A stretch of 64,000 bases of DNA, from assembly GCF_000169095.1 (NCBI RefSeq), contig NZ_AAVU01000008.1, positions 62,001 to 126,000 on the forward strand, read 5' to 3'. The position numbers and the translations under genes are program-made. This DNA is from Lyngbya sp. PCC 8106 (GTDB taxonomy: Bacteria; Cyanobacteriota; Cyanobacteriia; Cyanobacteriales; Microcoleaceae). Every line of letters starts with the position of its first letter. The stretch's first letter is position 1. Below the pieces are notes generated by a model. The model did not search any database, was not told where the DNA came from, and saw only the letters and a list, made by a program, of their open reading frames with translations. Below, piece by piece: positions 44,970 through 53,882 of the stretch.

Positions 44970-45350
44970 ATGAAAAAACATCTTTTTTACACAACTCTGG
45001 CAACAAGTTTAATCGCGGTGAGTTTGCTGCTATTTCCGTTTCATCGCCCCGCTTTTTCTCAAAATAACAATAACACTCCTAACAATGCTGAAGAAAACTT
45101 AGATCAAGCTGGAGAAAATCTTCAAGATGCTGGGCAAAATCTATTAGAAGCCACTGACGAAGCCGCCACAGATGCTCAACAACAGGTAGCAGAAACAGCG
45201 AATGTCGTCGAACAAAAAGCCAACTGGGGATGGTTAGGGTTACTCGGTTTATTGGGTTTATTCGGACTCGCAGGTAAAGGAAAAGAAAAAGTCGTTCATC
45301 ACTATGAAACCGATCCAAACGTAGTGAGAACACCCACTAGAGATTACTAA
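44970..45350 (+). CDS. WGxxGxxG family small membrane protein
   Basis: 126 residues with AAAGGAAA before the ATG. Sec signal (about 1-30, LATSLIAVSLLLFPFHRPAF), a polar helical Gln/Asn/Ala-rich middle (NLDQAGENLQDAGQNLLEAT), then the signature NWGWLGLLGLLGLFGLAGKG that forms a membrane segment, and a basic tail. This matches the WGxxGxxG-type sorting or anchoring domain. Function unknown. Convergent with ruvB; the stop codons are only a few bases apart. Confidence 0.8.
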   Translation: MKKHLFYTTLATSLIAVSLLLFPFHRPAFSQNNNNTPNNAEENLDQAGENLQDAGQNLLEATDEAATDAQQQVAETANVVEQKANWGWLGLLGLLGLFGLAGKGKEKVVHHYETDPNVVRTPTRDY

Positions 45351-45352
45351 CG

Positions 45353-46477
45353 CTAAGGAAAGAGAGATAACTGTTCTTCCGGCGGCGAATACCCTAAATG
45401 TTTCCACGCTGAAGCAGTTGCTAATCGTCCGCGATGAGTGCGTTGTAAAAAACCAATTTGCATTAAATAAGGTTCATAAACCTCCTCAATCGTTTGAGCA
45501 TCTTCGCCCGTTGTTGCTGCCATTGTTTCCAAACCAACAGGCCCACCGTTAAAGTTTTCAATCATCTTTTGTAAGAGATGCCGATCCGTCCAATCTAATC
45601 CCATTGGATCAACATTAAACAGTTGTAAAGCAGTGGCGGCAATCTCCCCCGTAATCGGCCCTGAAGCCTTAACTTCCACATAATCTCGTACTCGTTTTAA
45701 CAGACGATTGGCAATTCTGGGAGTCCCTCGTGAACGACGGGCAATTTCTTCAGCACCATCAGGATTAATGGGGGTATTTAATAACTTAGCGGTGCGTTCT
45801 ACAATTAAACTTAATTCATCCACTTCATAAAACCGTAACCGTTGAATTAATCCAAAGCGATCGCGTAAAGGAGATGTTAACGCTCCGATGCGAGTCGTCG
45901 CCCCAACAATCGTAAATGGAGTCAGTGGAATACTGCGAGTTTTTGCAGATCGACCTTGACCAATGGTAATATCGAGACGGCAATCTTCCATCGCCGGATA
46001 AAGTATTTCTTCCGCCATTTTTGATAAGCGGTGAATTTCATCAATAAACAGAATTTCGCCCGGTTTAAGATTCACTAATAATCCGGCAATATCACGCGGT
46101 TTTTCAATAGCCGGAGCCGTGGTAATCTTACAAGTAACCCCCATTTCCGACGCTAAAATCAACGCCATTGTTGTTTTTCCTAACCCCGGTGGCCCGTACA
46201 GTAATAAGTGATCCAGGGTTTCATTGCGAGATTTCGCCGCAGCGATCGCAATTTCCAGGACTTCTTTTAAATCCTTTTGACCGATATAATCACAAATACG
46301 CTGCGGTCGAATGGATTCATCTTGTTTGGGGTTAACTTGCTCATCAGTTGTTTCTTGAGGTTCCAGAAGATGATCGTCACGAGATTGAGATTTTTCGGCG
46401 GTTTCCGAACCTACAGATGCCCGCTTTTTGGGGGAATTGGGGTCAGTTGGTTGTGATTTTGATGAAATAATTGCCAT
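45353..46477 (-). CDS. ruvB: Holliday junction branch migration helicase RuvB
   Basis: 374 residues: AAA+ ATPase with Walker A YGPPGLGKTTMALILA, Walker B ILFIDEIHRL, sensor motif GATTRIGALTSPLRDRFG and a C-terminal winged helix (GYLMQIGFLQRTHRGR-type sequence, here PYLMQIGFLQRTHRGRLAT). RuvB drives branch migration with RuvA during recombination. An N-terminal extension of about 45 polar residues precedes the core, as in other cyanobacterial RuvB proteins. Confidence 0.96.
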   Translation of the reverse strand: MAIISSKSQPTDPNSPKKRASVGSETAEKSQSRDDHLLEPQETTDEQVNPKQDESIRPQRICDYIGQKDLKEVLEIAIAAAKSRNETLDHLLLYGPPGLGKTTMALILASEMGVTCKITTAPAIEKPRDIAGLLVNLKPGEILFIDEIHRLSKMAEEILYPAMEDCRLDITIGQGRSAKTRSIPLTPFTIVGATTRIGALTSPLRDRFGLIQRLRFYEVDELSLIVERTAKLLNTPINPDGAEEIARRSRGTPRIANRLLKRVRDYVEVKASGPITGEIAATALQLFNVDPMGLDWTDRHLLQKMIENFNGGPVGLETMAATTGEDAQTIEEVYEPYLMQIGFLQRTHRGRLATASAWKHLGYSPPEEQLSLFP

Positions 46478-46567
46478 GACGGGCGAATTTTACCTTCCGT
46501 CGGATTTCTTCATTGTGCCACAATGCTGATAATCTCAAAAATGGTATCAAGTTATTCACCTTTTTTT

Positions 46568-47101
46568 ATGACTTCTCCCTCTACTGAGTCCAATTCCGAA
46601 GATCTCACCTTTGAACAAGCGATCGCCCAAACTCAAACGTTACTGGAGGACATGGCTGCAAACGCCCTATCCGAGTCGGAAACCCAAACCGCGATCGCGA
46701 ATTTAGTTAAAACTCACAATGGCGCGAGGGGGTTTTTTGTCACCTATCTCACCGATCCTCGTGATTTTGTTGATCGTCCCTCAGAAGCAGTTATACGGGG
46801 TTTAGAAGCCTCTCCCGAAGTCCCTGATCTGCTGATCAAAAATGCGGCGATGTCTGCGGCTATGGGGGTTCATCATCGTCGCAACAAACGGGAAGAAATG
46901 GCCGCCAGTTCAGGTCGAGTCCGATCCCGTTCAGTTCACTTGATCCAATCTTTGAATACTCCTGTTTTATATACAATGGTCAAGCAACTTTTAGAAAGTG
47001 CAAAAACAGGAGGGGGTGAATACCAAAGTTTTCTCGAACGTTGGGGTTATGATGCCGAACAAAAAGAAGCGATCATACAGGCAATACATCCTTTGATTTA
47101 G
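46568..47101 (+). CDS. Conserved cyanobacterial protein, unknown function
   Basis: 177 residues from the ATG at 46568 (MTSPSTESNSEDL); in-frame ATGs at 46523 and 46541 exist but lie close to the ruvB promoter. All-helical and soluble, with FEQAIAQTQTLLEDMAANAL, NGARGFFVTYLTDPRD and AMSAAMGVHHRRNKREEM. No known domain recognised. Transcribed divergently from ruvB. Confidence 0.65.
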   Translation: MTSPSTESNSEDLTFEQAIAQTQTLLEDMAANALSESETQTAIANLVKTHNGARGFFVTYLTDPRDFVDRPSEAVIRGLEASPEVPDLLIKNAAMSAAMGVHHRRNKREEMAASSGRVRSRSVHLIQSLNTPVLYTMVKQLLESAKTGGGEYQSFLERWGYDAEQKEAIIQAIHPLI

Positions 47102-47215
47102 GATAAATCTAAATGAACGTTCCTCTGCGATCGCGCTGGAAATGATGTCTTTAAAATTCAAGATGCAACCCTGTTTTTTCAGAACCATCGTTGTTTGATC
47201 ACTCTCAGGTTTCGC

Positions 47216-48709
47216 TTAGACGACTGGTTTCGCGTAGAAAGAGACTCCCTCAAGCCTAAAATCCGGAAGGGAATCTGCAAACGCCGCTTGATTGGGATCA
47301 ATCGTATAGAAGTGACCGTCTGAAATCAGATTATAGGCTCGGAATACAGGCAATGTTCCCGGTTGTTGAGTTGAAGACACTTGAATCGCTACACCAGAAG
47401 GAGAAGCTTGCCATTCTTGTAAGCTTTGTACAAAAGCAATTTCACTCGGATTACTGCTGTAGAAATAGCCGCCTTTTGAGTTGACAAAACGTTCAAGTAC
47501 ATTGCTTCCTTCCGACTGAAATTCAAACCCTTCGTTATTAAATTGAGGATTGACATTCGTTGCTTGTTGTTCTCCCGGATCAGCCGTAAAGAAATGTGAA
47601 AGTGCATTCGTATCCCAGTAACGAGACACTCGTTCGCCTGTTGTTGTTGGAGAAGAAGCATCTAGAATACTCAGAGTTGCACTCCCTTGAGAACTCACCG
47701 TATAACCTGTAGCCGCTTGTAAGCCAATTTCAATGGTTTCATTCAAGTCCGCAATCCCATCATTAACGGGGTTAATCGTAATATTGGTACTATTTTGTCC
47801 AGCCGGAATCGTCGCCGTGCCGTTGGTGGCGTTAAGTGTTCCGCCTGTCTGATTATAGTCAGTTCCAAAAGTGGCTGTTCCTCCAACGCTGAAATTGACA
47901 GTGAGGGGAGTAGTTGTATCTCCTGTCCGCGAGATCTCAAATGTACCTGGAGTTGGGCCGACTTCAGAAGGATTTCCCAATGCACTCACCGACACAGATG
48001 TTTCTCCACCTGTTCCTGGAGTAATCTCTAAATTATAGGGAGTCGATGTCGCACCCGCATCACTCAAGTTTGAACCATTGGGAAGGTTAGAAACTTGAAC
48101 AAAATAAGTTCGGTTGGCTTCGAGAGGAACTTGGACTTGCTCCTCTGTGACCCCTGTATTGATGCCTTGATTCAGCAGAGAACCATCATCTCGAAATATT
48201 CTAAAATCTGCATTATCGACTAAATTTGAGAGTCTGAACGTAAAGTTTCCGGCGGTGGGAGGTGCGACAAATTGATACCAATCCTCAGTATCACTTCGAC
48301 CCACAAATCCATTTAGGTTTCGAGACGTGTTGATAATGCCTTGGGGTTCGGCAATAGGCGCAGAGTTATTCGGAGTTTCTGCACTCACTTCAAACAAAAA
48401 AGGTCCCGTATTCGCAAAGGAACTAACTCGGACAACGGCACCTTCTCCAACGGGAAATCCGACGGGAAATGATAAGACTTCTGGACTTCCATTTCCGGCA
48501 AAGTCAATATTTGTACCCGAGAGAAAACCCGGTACATTTGCCTCAGCATTAAACCGAATATTAAGATTCGGGACAAGACCTGGAGCTGCACCTATGGGAT
48601 AGGCTGTAAATTGAATCGGTACATTTGGTCTAATCTCTGATGAAGCTACATTGATTTGGACATTTGCTCCTAGATTATTAATCGCATTTGCATATCGTTG
48701 ACCTGCCAT
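47216..48709 (-). CDS. Exported or surface protein with PPC, Calx-beta and DUF5648-like domains
   Basis: 497 residues, AGGAG before the ATG. Modules: an N-terminal beta domain (1-120), a pre-peptidase C-terminal-like domain at about 130-230 (SDTEDWYQFVAPPTAGNFTF), a Calx-beta domain at about 235-345 (GTATFGTDYNQTGGTLNATN) and a C-terminal DUF5648-like repeat region (SRYWDTNALSHFFTADPGEQ, GGYFYSSNPSE, DGHFYTIDPNQ). These modules belong to large extracellular cyanobacterial proteins. No Sec signal is visible, so the secretion route is unclear. Confidence 0.8.
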   Translation of the reverse strand: MAGQRYANAINNLGANVQINVASSEIRPNVPIQFTAYPIGAAPGLVPNLNIRFNAEANVPGFLSGTNIDFAGNGSPEVLSFPVGFPVGEGAVVRVSSFANTGPFLFEVSAETPNNSAPIAEPQGIINTSRNLNGFVGRSDTEDWYQFVAPPTAGNFTFRLSNLVDNADFRIFRDDGSLLNQGINTGVTEEQVQVPLEANRTYFVQVSNLPNGSNLSDAGATSTPYNLEITPGTGGETSVSVSALGNPSEVGPTPGTFEISRTGDTTTPLTVNFSVGGTATFGTDYNQTGGTLNATNGTATIPAGQNSTNITINPVNDGIADLNETIEIGLQAATGYTVSSQGSATLSILDASSPTTTGERVSRYWDTNALSHFFTADPGEQQATNVNPQFNNEGFEFQSEGSNVLERFVNSKGGYFYSSNPSEIAFVQSLQEWQASPSGVAIQVSSTQQPGTLPVFRAYNLISDGHFYTIDPNQAAFADSLPDFRLEGVSFYAKPVV

Positions 48710-49132
48710 TTTTTTTCTCCTACATCATAAATTCTGACAAGCATAAATTGCCCTATAGTCTCTACTAGGGTTTATCTACACCGTTTATGCTTTATAGTTT
48801 AAATTATAGTTTTTAGTTTGGAGTTGATGACAATATTTTTAGTACAAAAGTTAATCAAATGTTTGAAATGAGCGAGAGAAAATCGGGTTAATTCAATCCT
48901 TTTTTCTGAATTCCAATCAAGCCTATAATATGAAATCCTTAAATATTTGCTACAAATGATCGATGGGGAGGTGGGGAGGTGGGGAGGTGGGGAGAAAGAT
49001 GTGTAGCATTATTGTTTGTATTTCCTATAAATATTTTGTCTGCAATCTTTCTATACAGGGATTTTTGCCGCAGGAATTAGGTATTTTATCCCTTAATCGC
49101 ATTCAAATAATTTAATAATTCAGCTTTATTTT
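48710..49132. other. Intergenic region with G-rich octamer repeat
   Basis: 423 bases between purQ (ending at 49133) and the Calx-beta gene start. AT-rich except for the G-tract repeat at 48965-48992. No gene seen. Confidence 0.45.
48965..48992 (+). repeat. Tandem GGGGAGGT octamers, potential G-quadruplex
   Basis: Three perfect GGGGAGGT units followed by GGGG: four runs of four G spaced by AGGT. This fits the canonical quadruplex pattern and also the short tandem repeats scattered in cyanobacterial genomes. It is about 255 bases upstream of the 48709 start codon. Confidence 0.8.
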
Positions 49133-49810
49133 TTATAATAAACTTTTAAATAACTTCATCCCATCGGTCTGTCCTAAACTGGGATCAGAAGCTCGTTCGG
49201 GGTGGGGCATCATTCCTAAAACATTCCCCTGACGATTACAAATTCCCGCAATATTATTCAATGAACCGTTAATATTTTCAGCATCACTGTTGGGAGTGGG
49301 AACCGAACCGTAGCGAAAAACCACTTGATTATTTGCCTCTAATTCTGCTATTGTATTCTCATCGCAATAGTAACATCCCTCTCCGTGTGCGATCGGGAGA
49401 TTAATCACTTCGTTGGCTAAATAACCAGTTGTCCAGAGTGTTTTATTATTCACAACCGTTAACGGTACGCGATCGCAAATGAAGTGTAAATCGCGATTTC
49501 TGACTAACGCTCCGGGTAATAATCCCAATTCCGTTAACACCTGAAAGCCATTACAAATACCAATCACAGACTTTCCTTGCTTGGCGTGTTCGAGAGTTGC
49601 CTGCATCACCGGAGAAAAACGAGCGATCGCCCCACACCGCAGATAATCACCATAGCTAAACCCACCCGGAATCACCATCACATCAATATCAGAAATATCC
49701 GTATCTTGATGCCAAATCATCCGAGTCGGTTGACCCAAAAGCCCTTGAGTCACCCAAACAACATCGCGATCGCAATTAGAACCGGGAAAAACAACAACAC
49801 CAAATTTCAT
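49133..49810 (-). CDS. purQ: Phosphoribosylformylglycinamidine synthase, glutaminase subunit PurQ
   Basis: 225 residues, class I glutamine amidotransferase. VVVFPGSNCDRD starts the protein, the nucleophile Cys is in VIGICNGFQVL, and the His/Glu pair in MMPHPERASD. It supplies ammonia to PurL in purine synthesis. It follows purS by 27 bases; PurS and PurQ together activate the small-type PurL, which is not in the window. Confidence 0.96.
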   Translation of the reverse strand: MKFGVVVFPGSNCDRDVVWVTQGLLGQPTRMIWHQDTDISDIDVMVIPGGFSYGDYLRCGAIARFSPVMQATLEHAKQGKSVIGICNGFQVLTELGLLPGALVRNRDLHFICDRVPLTVVNNKTLWTTGYLANEVINLPIAHGEGCYYCDENTIAELEANNQVVFRYGSVPTPNSDAENINGSLNNIAGICNRQGNVLGMMPHPERASDPSLGQTDGMKLFKSLL

Positions 49811-49837
49811 GGAATAATGGTTAAATAAAATCTAAGT

Positions 49838-50116
49838 TTAAGTTGTTTTAACTTCCGAAGAAACGGGAGTCAAATCAAATCGATAAGTTTCAATAACGGG
49901 GTTCGCCAGCAGTAAATCACAAATGCGATCCAGTTGAGTTTTCGCTTCATCTTCATTACTGGCATTGAGAGTCAGTTCGATATATTTGCCAATTCGGATC
50001 TGTTCTACATTGTCATAGCCCATCTGTTGAACTCCGGATCGAACCGCGACACCTGCCGGATCTAAGACAGAAGGACGAAGGGTGACATAAATTTGAGCGT
50101 AATACTTTTGGGTCAC
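49838..50116 (-). CDS. purS: Phosphoribosylformylglycinamidine synthase subunit PurS
   Basis: 92 residues from a GTG at 50116 (TQKYYAQIYVTLRPSVLDPA); a TTG at 50137 would add seven residues not seen in the family. Contains AVRSGVQQMGY and YIELTLNASNEDEAKTQLD. PurS bridges PurL and PurQ. Operon with purQ. Confidence 0.92.
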   Translation of the reverse strand: MTQKYYAQIYVTLRPSVLDPAGVAVRSGVQQMGYDNVEQIRIGKYIELTLNASNEDEAKTQLDRICDLLLANPVIETYRFDLTPVSSEVKTT

Positions 50117-50271
50117 AATCAAGCCAAGTTTAACCAAACATTCTTATTATCCATCAAACGGAGACATTTTAAGATCTATTCATTTCAAATCAATGAATTA
50201 ATTTTTGTTTGTACTCCCCAGTAAATATACCCAATTTGCCCAAGATCCTACCGGGTGAAAACAAATATCAT

Positions 50272-50290
50272 GGGCGTATGCCATACGCCC
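50272..50290. repeat. Palindromic interspersed repeat
   Basis: GGGCGTATGCCATACGCCC, a 9-bp perfect stem around one base, followed by CTACA. Palindromes of this GGGCG...CGCCCCTACA type are common intergenic repeats in cyanobacteria. It lies just after the Psb35-like stop and before purS, so it may also act as a terminator. Confidence 0.6.
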
Positions 50291-50304
50291 CTACAGACTG
50301 ATCA

Positions 50305-50517
50305 TTATTGACCCGGTTTCTCTTTGTCAGCATCGACTTTGGGAACCCAACCAGGAGCATCAGCATCTTCCCAACCTGCCGGACGCTTAGAATTATACCA
50401 GGCGATCGAACCAATAATCGTTGCAGCTAGAAATCCAGCCGCAAGAATTCCCAGTAACGCCCATTGTACATAATCTTGATAAGCTACATTTGTAGTCACT
50501 TCCATTAAAATCTTCAT
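50305..50517 (-). CDS. Small thylakoid-type membrane protein, Psb35-like
   Basis: 70 residues from the ATG at 50517 (a TTG 12 bases upstream is in frame). One membrane span (VQWALLGILAAGFLAATIIG) followed by SIAWYNSKRPAGWEDADAPG and WVPKVD. The WYNSKRPxGWE sequence matches my memory of Psb35, a small photosystem II assembly protein that stabilises Cyt b559/CP47-associated Hlips. The name is a family-based guess; the small single-span protein is certain. Confidence 0.6.
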   Translation of the reverse strand: MKILMEVTTNVAYQDYVQWALLGILAAGFLAATIIGSIAWYNSKRPAGWEDADAPGWVPKVDADKEKPGQ

Positions 50518-50734
50518 GTCGAGTATCAATGTTTGATCAAGAAAGCTAGCAAACCCTAGATTACCACCTTACCCGATCAGACTCAAATCCTGGGTAGGGG
50601 CATATATTCGCCGCCTTGACATCGTTTTCATCCCGAAGACTTATGATCGGTTTTTTCAACTGATTTGTATTGTTGAAACGACAAACAAGTGCTACCACTA
50701 CAAGATGAGATCACTGAATTAATCCAAACCACCC

Positions 50735-50938
50735 ATGAAAGACTTTTTAGATAACCTTTCGCGCTACCCCCGCTACTTTATCACCTTTACCTTGGGGATA
50801 TTTTTCTTTTTGTTTGATAAGTTGAAGCCTTACATGGAGAGACCCCTGACGGCGATCACCCTCGTGGGTTTGATGGGTGGCATTTTTGCCTTTACGTTTT
50901 TTACGCTACGAGCTATGTTGGGATTAAGTCCAGTATAG
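50735..50938 (+). CDS. Ycf33/DUF751 family membrane protein
   Basis: 67 residues. MKDFLDNLSRYPRYFITFTL starts the protein, then two membrane spans (TFTLGIFFFLFDKLKPY; ITLVGLMGGIFAFTFFTLRAM). This is the DUF751/Ycf33 family, conserved in cyanobacteria and some red-lineage plastids. Function unknown, probably thylakoid. Terminator at 50969. Confidence 0.85.
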   Translation: MKDFLDNLSRYPRYFITFTLGIFFFLFDKLKPYMERPLTAITLVGLMGGIFAFTFFTLRAMLGLSPV

Positions 50939-51282
50939 TTGGTGGCAACTGGCAACTTTTAGACATTGGGAGTCGGAATAATGGTCAAAATAAATGCCGA
51001 CTCCTGATTTACTTATTTTCAGCTATCATCTCAAGACAATAGCCATAATACTGAGAGAAACCGAGCTTTTTAATCATTTTACACCCTGATTCGCACACAA
51101 GCTCTCATTTTCAACGGATGAGAATGGAGAACAGTTAATCCATCTCACGAAAAACTCTACACCCTAACTTTCTTCTCTGAATCAACAAGAAGAAAATCGC
51201 CATTATCTATCTTTAGTTATAAAAATTGTAAAACGGAGTTGTCTTCTTGTCGAGACATTAAATTAACAATTGCTGAAGTTGT
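50939..51282. other. Intergenic region after ycf33-like gene
   Basis: 344 bases between two convergent genes. It holds a terminator at 50969-51004; the remainder shows no gene or clear structure. Confidence 0.4.
50969..51004 (+). terminator. Terminator after ycf33-like gene
   Basis: GGAGTCGG (50969-50976) pairs with CCGACTCC (50997-51004), followed by TGATTTACTTATTTT. It lies 30 bases after the stop codon. Confidence 0.65.
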
Positions 51283-52200
51283 TCAAAGTCGATATTGCCG
51301 ATAGACTTGAGTGGCAGCCCGATGTAAAATCGAGTGACGATAGACTAAAGCAGCCATGTCATCACAGTAGCCTCCGCCAATAATTCCAGCCACCGGATAA
51401 CCCAAACGAACACAACTGCTAAGAACTTGCATCTCTCGTCGCCAGAGTCCAGTATCACTTAAAGCAAGCTTCCCCAAACGATCATCAACGTGAGTATCCA
51501 CCCCCGCATCATAAAAAACTAAATCGGGTTTAACCTCTGATAATAGATCTTCTAAATACTTCCCCAAGGTGTATAAATAAGCCTCATCTTCCATCCCCAC
51601 CGGAAGCCCGACATCCAAGTCACTTTTTTGTTTCCGGGCGGGAAAATTCGCCTCACAGTGCATGGAAAAAGTAAAAACACTCGGATCATCTTGAAAAATA
51701 AAAGCCGTCGCATCCCCTTGATGTACATCTAAATCAAGAATTAAGATTTTTGGCGCGAGTCCTAAATTTTGAATAGTGCGAGCAGCGATCGCGATATCAT
51801 TAAAAATACAAAATCCAGTTCCTAAATTGGGAAAAGCGTGATGAGTGCCTCCTGCGGTATTACAAGCGAGTCCATGACTTAAAGCGAGTTTAGCCGTTAA
51901 AACCGCCCCTCCGACTGCGATACAAGTCCGGTTTGCTAAAGCAGGACTCCAGGGTAAACCGATACGACGTTGGGCTTTGGGGTCAAGTGTTCCCTGACAG
52001 TAGGCTTGTACATAATCACGATCATGGACTAATTCTATCCATTCTGAGGGCGGAAGTTCGGGCGTATGAACTTGGGAGGGTTCGATCACTTCATCAGCGA
52101 GTAACATTTGATAGAGTAGCCTAAACTTTGACATCGGGAAACGATGACCTGGGAGTAAAGGGGCGACATAATCGGAATGATAGACAATCGGTAAATCCAT
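51283..52200 (-). CDS. Histone deacetylase-like (class IV type) amidohydrolase
   Basis: 305 residues of the arginase/deacetylase fold. Zinc and catalytic motifs: GGTHHAF (tandem His), LDLDVHQGDAT (Asp and His ligands), YDAGVDTHVDDRLG (Asp ligand) and GGGYCDD. Bacterial members deacetylate acetylpolyamines, acetoin-related or protein substrates; the actual substrate here is unknown. The length and NLGTGFCIFNDIAIA resemble the short class IV/HDAC11-like cyanobacterial group. Confidence 0.88.
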   Translation of the reverse strand: MDLPIVYHSDYVAPLLPGHRFPMSKFRLLYQMLLADEVIEPSQVHTPELPPSEWIELVHDRDYVQAYCQGTLDPKAQRRIGLPWSPALANRTCIAVGGAVLTAKLALSHGLACNTAGGTHHAFPNLGTGFCIFNDIAIAARTIQNLGLAPKILILDLDVHQGDATAFIFQDDPSVFTFSMHCEANFPARKQKSDLDVGLPVGMEDEAYLYTLGKYLEDLLSEVKPDLVFYDAGVDTHVDDRLGKLALSDTGLWRREMQVLSSCVRLGYPVAGIIGGGYCDDMAALVYRHSILHRAATQVYRQYRL

Positions 52201-52271
52201 AATGATGCTGAAAGGCTAGAGTAGAAAGTAGGTTACTCAATAATTTGATCACATTGGCTTGGGAAGGTATT

Positions 52272-52778
52272 ATGACATCAACAATCACTTGGCAGTATGG
52301 CAGCAGCAACCCCGAAAATGCAACTGACCTAGAAACTATTCGTCAGTGGTGGGCTGATATTGAAGGACAGGAGATTACTTGGCAACAGCGTTTAATTCCG
52401 GAAAATGGAGATTTAAGCCAGATCAATTGGGAGTCTCAAAAGTTTGATGAAGTGTTTTTGATCGTCAATCCTCAGTTGCGAGGAATTACCTTATATTGGT
52501 CTAAGCCAAAAAGTGATCAAGAACGCAGTATTACCGCAAGTAAGTTAGAGTTAGATCCGCTACGTCAGCAGTTGTATGTTTTTTCTCAATCTCAAACTAA
52601 TATTGTCATCCGAGTTGAATTTCCCCAAGTTAAATATCGGATTTTAGACTTAAAAAATCCAGAGATTGCTGTCGGAAAAAGTGGAACTATTCTGTTGCGA
52701 GATCCTGAACAATTGCTAGAGGTGAAAGTGAGTTTGACTCCAGAAAAGTTAGAACAGTTGAAACAGAAACTAATGTAG
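52272..52778 (+). CDS. Conserved cyanobacterial protein, unknown function
   Basis: 168 residues from the ATG at 52272 with GGAAGG just before it; an in-frame TTG at 52245 is less likely. Soluble alpha/beta protein with TWQYGSSNPENATDLETIRQ and IVIRVEFPQVKYRILDLKNP. No domain recognised. Transcribed divergently from the deacetylase-like gene, 71 bases apart. Confidence 0.65.
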   Translation: MTSTITWQYGSSNPENATDLETIRQWWADIEGQEITWQQRLIPENGDLSQINWESQKFDEVFLIVNPQLRGITLYWSKPKSDQERSITASKLELDPLRQQLYVFSQSQTNIVIRVEFPQVKYRILDLKNPEIAVGKSGTILLRDPEQLLEVKVSLTPEKLEQLKQKLM

Positions 52779-53124
52779 TTTTCACGAACCCACAAAAGTC
52801 TGGGCTGTTTCTTCTCGGGTTCCATTGATATCCAGTAAAGTTTAACCTATTCAATATTGAAAGCACTTGCATCAACGTTGACCCTGAAGAATAATCGAGT
52901 TTTGTGTCCAGGGTAAAGGGTTTAAAGGGTCATGTTTCTGAGATTGTAAAATGTAGATCAAAGCTGGATCTTCTTTCTATAGACAACAAAATTAATTTCA
53001 GCAATTGTTGATCAGATCAGCATGATTTGGATTTTTAATTGAGAATATTCCCCAAACCGATACCATTAAATTTAACATCAAGTTATAACAGAATAGATCA
53101 TTAGTGAGTGATTTTTAATTTTAT
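52779..53124. other. Intergenic region before the pentapeptide gene
   Basis: 346 bases. A weak GAACCC/GGGTTC hairpin with T-rich loop begins near 52788 and may be the terminator of the preceding gene. The rest is AT-rich without further signals. Confidence 0.4.
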
Positions 53125-53652
53125 ATGACAAACGATGACAAAAACCCCATCCACAAACCCATGAGCGCCAAGGAATTGATCGAGCGTTATGCAGCCGGAA
53201 AACGAGGTTTTATGGGGGTAGAACTTCCGGGCGCAGAATTGCAGGATGCTATTTTACCTAGTATATTATTATGGCAGGCAAATCTGCAAGGTGCAAACCT
53301 GAGTCGAGCTAATCTCAAAGATGCTCACTTATTTGCCAACTTGAGTAATGCTAACTTATCTCATATTGATTTGACTGGGGCTAAACTGATTTATGCAGAT
53401 TTAAAAGCCGCTGACTTAACCCAAGCTAAACTGTTTAAAGCTAATCTTAAAGGGGCTGATCTACGGGGTGCTAACTTAAATGAAGCCAAATTTATTTATA
53501 CAGATCTCAGTGAAGCCGACCTGCGTGGCGCTAGCATGAAAGGAACAATGTTTTATAAAGTTAATCTATTCAAAACTAACTTACAAGACACAGATTTAAG
53601 TGAAGCTTTATTACTCGGAACAGAACTTTGGACAGCGATTATTTCTTCTTGA
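53125..53652 (+). CDS. Pentapeptide repeat protein
   Basis: 175 residues. About 20 tandem A(D/N)LXX pentapeptides from residue 40 on (LQGANLSRANLKDAHLFANL, AKLFKANLKGADLRGANLNE), forming a right-handed beta helix. A short helical cap precedes it (MSAKELIERYAAGKRGF). Such proteins are abundant in cyanobacteria; most have unknown roles, a few mimic DNA or bind enzymes. Confidence 0.88.
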   Translation: MTNDDKNPIHKPMSAKELIERYAAGKRGFMGVELPGAELQDAILPSILLWQANLQGANLSRANLKDAHLFANLSNANLSHIDLTGAKLIYADLKAADLTQAKLFKANLKGADLRGANLNEAKFIYTDLSEADLRGASMKGTMFYKVNLFKTNLQDTDLSEALLLGTELWTAIISS

Positions 53653-53882
53653 GTTTCCCCTATCCAATGTTCCTCTATTCTCTCTAGAAAATCGGCATCA
53701 AAAAGATTGACAATTGGGGGAATTTTCCGTATCATAGAAGATGAAGGCTTTCTGGGTAAACCTGAATATACGCTTGAACTTTTATTCAACACCTGATCAC
53801 TTAAAAACAGTAAAATCGAGTTGACGTCCGATTGATCAAATCCTAGAGACAAAATCAATCAACCGGACAACCGCTCAATTAT

